From a virus, in IMG/VR virus record IMGVR_UViG_3300043449_000692, positions 32,212-96,211 of that record: DNA of 64,000 nucleotides, one strand, 5' to 3'. This document shows positions 41,228 to 48,231 of this stretch, one piece after another (the first letter of the stretch is position 1; each line of letters begins with the position of its first letter). The notes below the pieces were generated by a model that worked only from the letters and a program-made list of their open reading frames with translations, did not search any database and was not told the origin of the DNA. The translations under genes and the position numbers were made by a program.

Positions 41228-42726
41228 GCGTCTTCTCCTAACTGTATCTTGACTAGTTTGTGTTCGAACCCTTCCGCTTCGTACAATCTCATACGCTCGT
41301 TCATGTGTCGTAGCGTATGGTTTTTCCAAGATTTCCACGAAAGGTCATCACCGATGTCGTAAAGTCGCGCCACCGTTTTGTCTTGCGACACCCGCAACTG
41401 TCGCCCTATGCTCTGTAGGACGCGAATGCGGGACTTGGACGGTGAGGCGAATATGATGTTGTGGAGGCGGCGAATAGAGATTCCTGTGCTGAATGTGCCA
41501 TATGATGCGATGATTACTGCATCGGATTCGCTTTCAACAATCTTACGAATCTCCTCTCTGTCAGCAGCCTCCGTACCACCATGCACAAAGAATACCTTAC
41601 GCTCGGGAGGAACGCAAGCCCTCACAAGACTATTTAGCACCTTTCCGTGGTCTTCTACGAATTGAAATAGTATGAGGGAGTTGCCCTTCAGTCGCTGACA
41701 CATACCCGCGATGAATGCGTTGCGCCGCTTGGAGCCGATGATCCATTTGATCTCGTCTTGATATTTTGCTCGCTTCACAGACTCACGATCAAGATCAGGA
41801 TATGATAGTAGCAAACACTCAATCTTTAGATCGCTGAGTATTTGCTTTTCCATGAGGGTTTTTGTTTTAGTGACCTCATACGCTTTTCCAAAAAGTCCCT
41901 CAAGCACCAATTTGTGAGTATTCGTGCCGTCTAGTGTTCCTGTGGTTCCCACACGATACGGACAGGTCTTTAGTTTGGACATGATGGCGGTGAGAGACTT
42001 CGACTTGAACAGGTGCGCCTCGTCACCAACCACTGCACCAAACTGCTGAAACCACTTCTCGCTCTGCTTGTATATGCTCTGCCAAGTGGACACCACCACC
42101 CGCTTGTCGCTGTTCTTTTCCTCACCCGACATGATCTTGTGGCAGTTGCTCTTCACGCTCCACCCATTCGCAGACGAGTAGTCCGTGAAATCAGACAGCA
42201 TCTGCTCCACAAGAGACACCGTTGGAACCACGATCAACACCTTCTTGTCCGATGGGATCTTGTCCAAATAGTAGCGCAGAAGAGTGTAGATGATGAGGCT
42301 CTTTCCGCTGCCTGTGGGAGACAGGAGCAAGCACCGCTCCTGCTGCATGGCGTGGTGTACTGCATTCACTTGGTGTTCGTGTGCGTCAACCTTCTTGCCA
42401 CCCACATGAACCTGCAAGAAGTCTTGCATGAACTTTCTCACAGCGTCAGGCGTGATGTTGATTTCGTTTCGCGCAGGAAAGGTAACGGTGTACTGCCGCT
42501 CGTCCGCAAACTTCTTGATGTAGTCCACCAAACCCGCGTAGATGAGTTGGCTATGGATGTTGTACAGTTTGATCTCACCATTCCACAGGCGAGAACGGTA
42601 TGCAGGCATGAACTTGTAGCCAGGCACCTTGAATGTGAAGTAATCAGACAGTTCATGCGCGATTCCCCTGTCGCACTGCACACGCACATGAACCGAATCG
42701 ACTACGCTCACATCAAGGTCAAACAT
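41224..42726 (-). CDS. uvsW: UvsW helicase/annealing ATPase
   Basis: A 500-residue superfamily 2 helicase. An N-terminal DNA-binding domain (including MPAYRSRLWNGEIKLYN) leads to Walker A LLSPTGSGKSLIIYTL, motif Ia VLIVVPTVSLVEQM, DEAH box VGDEAHLF and motif VI LQSIGRQLRVSQ. In T4 it unwinds branched DNA and R-loops, converting origin replication to recombination-dependent replication. ATG 42726 overlaps the dCMP deaminase stop by one base (TGATG). Length matches mature T4 UvsW (about 500). Confidence 0.95.
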   Translation of the reverse strand: MFDLDVSVVDSVHVRVQCDRGIAHELSDYFTFKVPGYKFMPAYRSRLWNGEIKLYNIHSQLIYAGLVDYIKKFADERQYTVTFPARNEINITPDAVRKFMQDFLQVHVGGKKVDAHEHQVNAVHHAMQQERCLLLSPTGSGKSLIIYTLLRYYLDKIPSDKKVLIVVPTVSLVEQMLSDFTDYSSANGWSVKSNCHKIMSGEEKNSDKRVVVSTWQSIYKQSEKWFQQFGAVVGDEAHLFKSKSLTAIMSKLKTCPYRVGTTGTLDGTNTHKLVLEGLFGKAYEVTKTKTLMEKQILSDLKIECLLLSYPDLDRESVKRAKYQDEIKWIIGSKRRNAFIAGMCQRLKGNSLILFQFVEDHGKVLNSLVRACVPPERKVFFVHGGTEAADREEIRKIVESESDAVIIASYGTFSTGISIRRLHNIIFASPSKSRIRVLQSIGRQLRVSQDKTVARLYDIGDDLSWKSWKNHTLRHMNERMRLYEAEGFEHKLVKIQLGEDA

Positions 42727-43259
42727 CAGATGAAATCCTCGTTTCCTACGACCCGACCAGAGAACCGTATACTGTATTTAGTTCCCAAGTCTCCGCTCCA
42801 ACCAACCACAGAGATGCCAGCGTCCTGCATCATCGTCAAACCGCTCCGTATGGACTCTTCCCACTTGGGAGAAGTTGCTTCCACCAAACGGCGCAGGGTG
42901 ACCACCCGCTTCACGCCAAAGCGAATGATACAGCGTGAACACTCCGCACACGCAGCCCAAGTGCAGTACACAGTCAATCCTTGAGTGGGAAGACCATTCT
43001 CAAGAGCCTTGAACAGCAAGTCTCGTTCTGCGTGTTCAGTGCAGTAGTTCTTTGTTTCAGGACTCTTCGGGTAGCCATTCAGACCCCTGACAACATGATT
43101 CCATCCCGACAACACCACACCCCCCGCAGGAAGCACAAGCACCGCTCCAACCTGTGTGTTTGTGTCGGTGCTGTTGTTTGCCACAGCAACAGCATCCTGT
43201 AGGTACATACGGTCAACCCACCAGTTGTTCTTGTCGGTTTGTAGCAGATCACTCTCCAT
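42726..43259 (-). CDS. cd: dCMP deaminase
   Basis: ATG 43259 gives 177 residues (T4 Cd is 193). Zinc motif C-T-E-HAERDLL supplies the His-Ala-Glu catalytic site, and CTWAACAECSRCI supplies the two metal cysteines (A-C-x-x-C). SGWNHVVRGLNGYP is the usual preceding segment. It deaminates dCMP to dUMP, which ThyX turns into dTMP. It overlaps uvsY by 11 bases and uvsW by 1, so it is embedded in the recombination operon. Confidence 0.93.
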   Translation of the reverse strand: MESDLLQTDKNNWWVDRMYLQDAVAVANNSTDTNTQVGAVLVLPAGGVVLSGWNHVVRGLNGYPKSPETKNYCTEHAERDLLFKALENGLPTQGLTVYCTWAACAECSRCIIRFGVKRVVTLRRLVEATSPKWEESIRSGLTMMQDAGISVVGWSGDLGTKYSIRFSGRVVGNEDFI

Positions 43260-43683
43260 TGGTGAATTTTCTCCACTCAATAGCGTTTCGGATCTTCCAG
43301 TGGCGAGTGTTCAACTCCTTCACCACCTCTTCAAGCAGAGCGACCTTTTCCTTCTGATACTGCGTCTTCTGCTGCAATTTGATAAGGTCAGTGTCGGAGT
43401 TCAAATACAGGTCGATGTCTTGGCGCAGAATCTTCAGGGCAAATGGTTGCCAACCACGCAAATCCAACTCTTCCTGCGACATCTTTCCTGTGTAGTATTC
43501 CCACTTCGCTCTCAACAGAATGCTATAGTCTGCCTCGGTCTTGCGCTGTACAAGTCGCTCGTCCATGAGGAAGTTAAGATACTTGCTGTGGAGTTGTGGA
43601 ATCTTCAGCGACTCTAGGTCAAGAGCCGCCTGATCCAAAACCATGTCACGCTTCAGTTCATCACGAATTTCATCTAGGGTCAT
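43249..43683 (-). CDS. uvsY: UvsY recombination mediator
   Basis: A 144-residue protein (T4 UvsY is 137). LDEIRDELKRDMVLDQAALD at the N-terminus, LHSKYLNFLMDER, LRAKWEYYTGKM and IRNAIEWRKFTNGE at the C-terminus follow the UvsY pattern. It helps UvsX displace single-stranded DNA-binding protein and start strand exchange. It lies between gp3 and dCMP deaminase, under a sigma70-like promoter (43705-43732). Confidence 0.93.
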   Translation of the reverse strand: MTLDEIRDELKRDMVLDQAALDLESLKIPQLHSKYLNFLMDERLVQRKTEADYSILLRAKWEYYTGKMSQEELDLRGWQPFALKILRQDIDLYLNSDTDLIKLQQKTQYQKEKVALLEEVVKELNTRHWKIRNAIEWRKFTNGE

Positions 43684-43704
43684 GCTGCGATTCTCCGTGT
43701 GGTG

Positions 43705-43732
43705 ATTCTACAGCACACAGGAATACAGTCAA
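43705..43732 (-). promoter_or_regulatory. Sigma70-like promoter before uvsY
   Basis: TTGACT (43727-43732) and TAGAAT (43705-43710) are separated by 16 bases in the 56-base gap between gp3 and uvsY. The ATG follows about 21 bases later, after an SD-like cggagaa. It would separate early recombination genes from the late capsid transcript upstream. Confidence 0.65.
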
Positions 43733-43739
43733 GTAAAAA

Positions 43740-44267
43740 TCAGTACACTTCAATATTGTAGTTTCGATACGCGAAAGTAGCCGTGCATTGGAACGGCTCT
43801 GGATCTGTCAGAATAGAAGAAAAGTCTATGGACGAGAGGGTTCTCGGATACACACCCTCGAAAGTCACATTCAATTTTGGATTCTTGTTGCTGTTCAAGA
43901 TCAATAGATTGGCTGTGCATAGATGCGTGTTCGATGCCTTGAATTCTTCATAGTCTTCCACATTCGTCATGGATCGCATCCAGTTGAATATTTCAAGCCA
44001 GTTCTTCATCTCTTCGTCCACAATGAATGTAATACTCAACTCGTCAAAATCCAGTTTCGTTGGCTGCTTCACCGCCATGAATGGAGTAGGCATAAGCACC
44101 TCTCCCATAGTCACGGTCGGCAGGGACGCGCTCTGGCAGAAGTATGTGGTGTACGGCAGTCTAGAGATATAGAAGCGGTAGTACGAGGGCAGCAACTGAT
44201 TGATGCGCTCAGGATACCGATCCTTGATATCTTCGGGAATGTCTTCAAAAGAAAATGGGTTTGCCAT
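43740..44267 (-). CDS. 3: Tail completion and sheath stabiliser (T4 gp3)
   Basis: A 175-residue protein matching T4 gp3 in length (176). ITFIVDEEMKNWLEIFNWM, NLLILNSNKNPKLNV and TDPEPFQCTATFAYRNYNIEV parallel the corresponding T4 segments. It is related to tail-tube folds, so a gp19-like label is possible, but the true gp19 is at 49912-50523. It caps the tube end. Location between gp23 and uvsY is the usual place in aquatic T4-like phages. ATG 44267 has no clear SD and lies just after a strong terminator hairpin, so expression is likely low. Confidence 0.88.
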   Translation of the reverse strand: MANPFSFEDIPEDIKDRYPERINQLLPSYYRFYISRLPYTTYFCQSASLPTVTMGEVLMPTPFMAVKQPTKLDFDELSITFIVDEEMKNWLEIFNWMRSMTNVEDYEEFKASNTHLCTANLLILNSNKNPKLNVTFEGVYPRTLSSIDFSSILTDPEPFQCTATFAYRNYNIEVY

Positions 44268-44280
44268 ACTAGTATGTAGA

Positions 44281-44310
44281 AAAGAAAAGGGGAGGGCTTT
44301 CGCCCTCCCC
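44281..44310 (-). terminator. Strong terminator after gp23
   Basis: A GC-rich 9-bp stem (GGGGAGGGC / GCCCTCCCC, 44289-44310) with a GAAA tetraloop on the minus strand is followed by TTTTCTTTTC. It lies between the capsid gene stop (44337) and the gp3 start (44267). It should stop most of the very strong gp23 transcript and protect its 3' end. Confidence 0.9.
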
Positions 44311-44336
44311 CGTTCGGTTCGTTACCGTTGCTTCTA

Positions 44337-45782
44337 TTACGAAGCCACGCCGTGGAGGTTATCCACGCGGAACATACGGTAGTAGCGGTTGCTACGAGCG
44401 TTGAGTACGCCGCTTCCAACTGATGCACCTTCCGCGAAGGGGTTCGCAACCATGCCGTAGCGGGTCTTGAACGCCATCTTGGGCTGGAACGAGGAGGTAT
44501 CAACTGCACGCATCATCTGTAGCGGGACATAGGGGCAGTAGAACAGACCCGCATCATACGGGCTAGTTCCCTTATATCCAACGCAGACGAAGTTCGAACC
44601 ACTGGTAGCAGTGGTGTCGATGTACGGATCAATGTACACCTTGATCTTGCCGTTGAGGGTACCAGCAAAGGTGTTGCCAGTGTCATCAACATCAAGGCTG
44701 ACATTCAGCGCGGGGCTGATGTTCAGGAAGCCACCCATTGCGAGGGCTGAAGCAACATCTGCGGAGCAGATGATGAAGTTGCCCTTGCCACGGCGGGTGT
44801 CCTTGGCGATCTGATTGCACTCACGCTCAATCTGGAACATCAGACCACGGAACTTCTCCGCGCTCCAACGACCATCCGAGTCCTGAATGAGATCGTAAAC
44901 GCCGCCAACACCAACTGCACCAGTGGTCATACCACCGCCAACGGTCTTGTAATACAGATCGCCCTGTTGCGCTCCGAGGCGTGCGCTGCGGTAAACCGTG
45001 CGAACGACTTCGCGGTTGATTTCAGCAAGGATTTCTGTGCTGAGAATGTTGGCGAGTTCTGTCTCAGCGTCAAGACCGTGAACAGCCTTGAGATCCTGAG
45101 CCAGTTCAACCGAGTAAGATGCAGCGAGAGCGCGAGTACGGGCTTCTACGGCTACACGCTCAATGGTGAATGCCATCTGAGCAGGCGAAAGACCTTCACC
45201 CGTGCTGGTGTTCATACCTGTGCCGCTGGTAACACCAGAAGCAGCAGTCGGATCACCGAGGTTAGGAACGCCCTGGAACGGATCAACAAAGAACGATGAG
45301 AAGGTTGTGCCTGTGGTTGCACTAGTGACCGTTCCCTTGCTGCTGTTGTTGCCAGTAACACCCGAGAACGCAACCTGCGGCTCGTTGTAGAACGCCTCTG
45401 CTCCCAACGCACCACCATCACTGGTCGTAGCGTACTTGGTACGCATTGCGAAGATCAGACCTGTCGGAGCCGACATAGCCTGAACGCCGCAGATGTCGTA
45501 AGCCATGAGATTTGGCATAGCGCGGCGAACCAATTGGATCAGAATTGGATCGTAGCCCTGAATCTGTGCGTTGCTATCGCTGCCGACAACGCCAGTGCCA
45601 GTCATGGTGCTAGTCGGACCTTCAGTCAGCATCTGCTGCTTGATTGCCTTCTCCTGGTTCTCCAGAAGGGTGGCAAGGGTAGCGCGCTTGTGGCTGTCCG
45701 TGATGGGAGCCATGTCCTTGTGGTCGAGAACAGGCTTCCACTTGCGGAGTGCCTGCTCGGTTAGAAACTTTTCTTCTGCCAT
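44337..45782 (-). CDS. 23: Major capsid protein (T4 gp23)
   Basis: A 481-residue capsid precursor (T4 is 521). The N-terminal propeptide ends in a prohead-protease site LTE-G at residues 52-55, matching the (L/I)-x-E rule of gp21. DPILIQLVRRAMPNLMAYDICGVQ and SAPTGLIFAMRTKY follow. C-terminal motifs include RYGMVANPFAEG. It builds the icosahedral head; the phage GroES-like protein may assist folding. ATG 45782 has an aaggaga SD, and a terminator follows the gene. Confidence 0.97.
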   Translation of the reverse strand: MAEEKFLTEQALRKWKPVLDHKDMAPITDSHKRATLATLLENQEKAIKQQMLTEGPTSTMTGTGVVGSDSNAQIQGYDPILIQLVRRAMPNLMAYDICGVQAMSAPTGLIFAMRTKYATTSDGGALGAEAFYNEPQVAFSGVTGNNSSKGTVTSATTGTTFSSFFVDPFQGVPNLGDPTAASGVTSGTGMNTSTGEGLSPAQMAFTIERVAVEARTRALAASYSVELAQDLKAVHGLDAETELANILSTEILAEINREVVRTVYRSARLGAQQGDLYYKTVGGGMTTGAVGVGGVYDLIQDSDGRWSAEKFRGLMFQIERECNQIAKDTRRGKGNFIICSADVASALAMGGFLNISPALNVSLDVDDTGNTFAGTLNGKIKVYIDPYIDTTATSGSNFVCVGYKGTSPYDAGLFYCPYVPLQMMRAVDTSSFQPKMAFKTRYGMVANPFAEGASVGSGVLNARSNRYYRMFRVDNLHGVAS

Positions 45783-45807
45783 TTTAGTATCTCCTTGAAA
45801 CTTTTAA

Positions 45808-45822
45808 ACAGTCTATGACTGT
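45808..45822 (-). other. Small inverted repeat before gp23
   Basis: ACAGTC-ATA-GACTGT forms a 6-bp stem with 3-base loop in the 43-base gap between gp22 and gp23, followed by TTTAAAAG. It may be a 5' leader stem, an RNA-processing site or a weak terminator of the gp22 message. No promoter-like element is clear in this gap. Confidence 0.45.
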
Positions 45823-45825
45823 GAA

Positions 45826-47040
45826 TTACTCTCGTGTCTTGCTCATTGAGCGCACATATGCCTCAACAAGCGGGGAAGCCTCGGAAGCGTCCTCGTAGGA
45901 TTCCTCTAGGGACTCCTCCGTGGCTTCTCCCTCGGTAACGGTGTTGCCGATGGTTTCGATGTTCTCGCGGAGAACACCCAACTTTTCGGCAAATTGCTCT
46001 ACGGTGTCGAACTCAAGGTCTTCGGCAAGACGGCGAAGTTTCTCGCTGTCGGTGTCGGTTAGACCCTCTGCGATCTCGCGGAACACGATCTCGCATTTCA
46101 ACTGCTCAACCTCTTCCGCGAGTTCGATGTTCTTCTCAACCTGGCTCTGTAGTTCGCCGTCAAGCACTTCAGCCTGCTCAACGGTGGACTCAAACAGATC
46201 CAACTTCTCCTCGGGAACCTCAATGTACGACTCGGCAAAGAGCGAACGGAGGTTGCCAATGAAGTTCTCGGTGATCTCGGTGCGGAGTCCCTGCTCAACA
46301 GCCAGACGGTTCTCCTGCATCCACTCTTCGACCACATAGTTGAGGTAGTCGTCAATGCGCTCAACGAGTTCTTCGGTGACAGCAACGGTGTGCTGCTCAA
46401 GCAGATCCTCGTACTGTCCCTTCAACTGCTCTTCGATCTGGTGAACGCGCTCGTTGATGTGAGCCTCGAAAAGGGTTGCAGCCTGCGACTTGAACTCTTC
46501 GGAGAGTTCCTGACCGCTGAACATGGCTGCAATCTCTTCCTTCATAGCCTTGGGTGTCTCAACCTTGCTGCTGGCAGCAGATGGCTTTGCCTTGATAGTA
46601 GCCATGTTCTTGCCACTCGCATCACCAGTTGGCTCTGCGATCTTGGCAGTCTTGCCGTTGGCGGTCTTGTACATCTTCTCGCTGGCGTAGTCAGAAGCGG
46701 ATTCTTCCATCTTTTCCTTGCCCTTCTTGCCAAACTTGCCCTTGAGGAAGGCAGGCATCTTCTTCTTGCCCTTGGAGTCCTCTTCGTCCTCCTCCTCTTC
46801 TTCCTCTTCCTCTTCTTCCTCTTCTTCCTCGGACTCTTCGTCCTTGGCTTCTTCGAGGGTTTCCTCTTCAACTACTTCTTCGCCGCCCTCTTCGAACGAC
46901 TCGTCAGCAGCGAGAGTTTCCTCATCGGAGGTGTCTTCTCCCTCGACTGTCTGCTCGTTCTCGGGGTCGGTGTTCTCGGCTAGGAATCCCTCGCCAAGAA
47001 TGACCTTCTTGATGACATCTTCGATGTTTTCTCTTGCCAT
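45826..47040 (-). CDS. 22: Prohead core scaffolding protein (T4 gp22)
   Basis: A 404-residue scaffold, longer than T4 gp22 (269). Residues 1-90 are acidic and hold a run of about 14 Glu near 71-84. A basic KGKFGKKGKEKM segment follows, and the C-terminal 220 residues are strongly helical and coiled (EERVEEIDDYLN-like heptads, VEQAEVLDGELQSQVEKNIELAEEVEQL in pieces). It assembles the inner core of the prohead and is then cut by gp21. Place between gp21 and gp23 supports the call. Confidence 0.92.
   Translation of the reverse strand: MARENIEDVIKKVILGEGFLAENTDPENEQTVEGEDTSDEETLAADESFEEGGEEVVEEETLEEAKDEESEEEEEEEEEEEEEEDEEDSKGKKKMPAFLKGKFGKKGKEKMEESASDYASEKMYKTANGKTAKIAEPTGDASGKNMATIKAKPSAASSKVETPKAMKEEIAAMFSGQELSEEFKSQAATLFEAHINERVHQIEEQLKGQYEDLLEQHTVAVTEELVERIDDYLNYVVEEWMQENRLAVEQGLRTEITENFIGNLRSLFAESYIEVPEEKLDLFESTVEQAEVLDGELQSQVEKNIELAEEVEQLKCEIVFREIAEGLTDTDSEKLRRLAEDLEFDTVEQFAEKLGVLRENIETIGNTVTEGEATEESLEESYEDASEASPLVEAYVRSMSKTRE
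46788..46830 (-). repeat. GAA/GAG triplet tract encoding poly-Glu
   Basis: A low-complexity run of GAA and GAG codons encodes about 14 consecutive glutamates in gp22 (residues about 71-84). It could change length by slippage. The extra acidic segment helps explain why this gp22 is longer than the T4 protein. Confidence 0.85.
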
Positions 47041-47076
47041 GACTGTGAGTCTCCTTCTAGGAAATATGTAGAACCG

Positions 47077-47718
47077 TCAGAGTTTTGAAATGAAATCCTT
47101 GAACAGTTTCATTGCCTGCTCTTCCAACTTTCTGGAAGAGGTCTTCTCAATGATACGCTTGTAATTTTCAACTTCCACGGGCTTCAGAACGCCACCGTCC
47201 CAAATCCATTCCCGTCCTTCCATGATGCCGTTAACAAAAGCGTTGGGTGCAGACGGGTCAGCGACCACATCCACCGCAGCGAGCATGAAGTCTTCCTGTA
47301 CGACATTTACCCCGTCCTGCTCCTTCAGACTGCCCATGCCACGGGACGAAACGCCCAGTTTCACGCCCTCGTCAATGAGGTTGCGGACAATCTTGCCGTA
47401 TGGGGTGTCAAGGATCTTGGCTTTGCCGTACACATCGTTTCCCTCAAGGCGCAAGTCCTTGATGAGGTGGGACACGCGCTCAAGGTTCACAGTCGGACCT
47501 TCGGGGTGACCGAGTTCGCCCATAGCGCGGTTCGTCTTCACATATTCGTTCTGATACCGACCAAGTTCCTTCTCCATCACAGCCATTGGGTACACGCGAC
47601 CGTTGCGATTCTTCGCTTCAGCCTGCATGAACACGCCTTCAATGAAGTAGTGCTTCTGACCGTTCTTCTCTTCGGTCAGAATGTTGATGTCCTGAACTGT
47701 TTCGGTAATGAGTTTCAT
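47077..47718 (-). CDS. 21: Prohead protease (T4 gp21)
   Basis: ATG 47718 (TAATG overlap) gives 213 residues, equal to T4 gp21 (212). The catalytic His is in GELGHPEGP (H71), the Ser in LGVSSRGMG (S124 or S125), with an acidic partner in AAVDVVADP, as in the herpes-assemblin-like fold. NRNGRVYPMAVMEKEL is the family opening. It matures the head by cutting gp22, gp67/68 and the gp23 propeptide. Confidence 0.95.
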   Translation of the reverse strand: MKLITETVQDINILTEEKNGQKHYFIEGVFMQAEAKNRNGRVYPMAVMEKELGRYQNEYVKTNRAMGELGHPEGPTVNLERVSHLIKDLRLEGNDVYGKAKILDTPYGKIVRNLIDEGVKLGVSSRGMGSLKEQDGVNVVQEDFMLAAVDVVADPSAPNAFVNGIMEGREWIWDGGVLKPVEVENYKRIIEKTSSRKLEEQAMKLFKDFISKL

Positions 47719-48026
47719 TAGTCCTTGCCCGCCTTCTTGTTGTGGAGTTTCCAAGCGGTGGCGTACATGACGCTCTTGCCGCGCTTGCCGTACTGCTTGG
47801 CAAACGAAGCCTTGACTTTCTTGGAGCCTGTCATCTTCTCCATGTCGGGGGGAGAGACTTCATCCAACTGCTCGGTGGCTTCGTTGAATACGGCGTTAGC
47901 AACGGCGAAGCGAGCCTCATCAAGAGCGAGAGATGCCTTGGCGTACAGCGACTTGAAGACCAGTTCCTTGGCTTCGGCAAAACTCTTGTTGACCAATGCT
48001 TTTGCGATCTTCTTGTTCGTGTCCAT
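47718..48026 (-). CDS. 68: Prohead core protein (gp68-like)
   Basis: ATG 48026 (aaggaga SD) gives 102 residues. The first half is a helical segment rich in Ala and Lys (AKALVNKSFAEAKELVFKSL, LDEARFAVANAVFNE). The second half is basic with KKVKASFAKQYGKRGKSVMY, a module common in phage virion or core proteins. It sits where T4 has gene 68, between gp67 and gp21. The call is mainly positional and by composition. A CTAAATA element is 24 bases upstream. Confidence 0.65.
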   Translation of the reverse strand: MDTNKKIAKALVNKSFAEAKELVFKSLYAKASLALDEARFAVANAVFNEATEQLDEVSPPDMEKMTGSKKVKASFAKQYGKRGKSVMYATAWKLHNKKAGKD

Positions 48027-48050
48027 ATGATCTCCTTGTGCAGACTTCAT

Positions 48051-48057
48051 TATTTAG
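48051..48057 (-). promoter_or_regulatory. Late-promoter-like CTAAATA before gp68
   Basis: CTAAATA lies 24 bases before the ATG at 48026, and its TAA is the stop codon of the gp67-like gene. An AAGGAGA SD lies between. It would drive gp68, gp21 and gp22 late. Confidence 0.55.
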
Positions 48058-48221
48058 TTTTCATCCGCGTTTGACTGGGTTTCCGTTGTTTCATCCTGAT
48101 TAATTTCACCGCGCAAAAGAGAGTTTGAAATATACTCTCGCTCCGTATCTATGCGCTCTGAAATCTTGTCTCGCAGTGCTGCGTGAATGGCTGTTCTGAA
48201 TTCTTCAAACGAATCAATCAT
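48054..48221 (-). CDS. 67: Small prohead core protein (gp67-like)
   Basis: A 55-residue gene, short enough to be missed, filling the gap between portal and gp68. It has an SD (gagagg) before ATG 48221 and starts 10 bases after the gp20 stop. MIDSFEEFRTAIHAALRD opens a helix, ending SNSLLRGEINQDETTETQ with an acidic tail. This follows the plan of T4 gp67 (80 residues, helix then acidic tail), which precedes gene 68 in T4. It probably belongs to the prohead core. Confidence 0.7.
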   Translation of the reverse strand: MIDSFEEFRTAIHAALRDKISERIDTEREYISNSLLRGEINQDETTETQSNADEN

Positions 48222-48231
48222 GGTGTACCTC

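Noticed and set aside
42775-42781. CTAAATA inside dCMP deaminase, upstream of uvsW
   Set aside because: It encodes Thr-Lys-Tyr within the gene and lies away from a gap. Similar hits at 32034-32040 (regA), 22742-22748 (glycosyltransferase) and 41631-41637 (uvsW) are also coding chance hits.
43740-44267. Labelling this gene as tail tube gp19
   Set aside because: The segments FIVDEE-K-W and CTAT-x-x-Y and the length of 175 match T4 gp3, and a better gp19 exists at 49912-50523.
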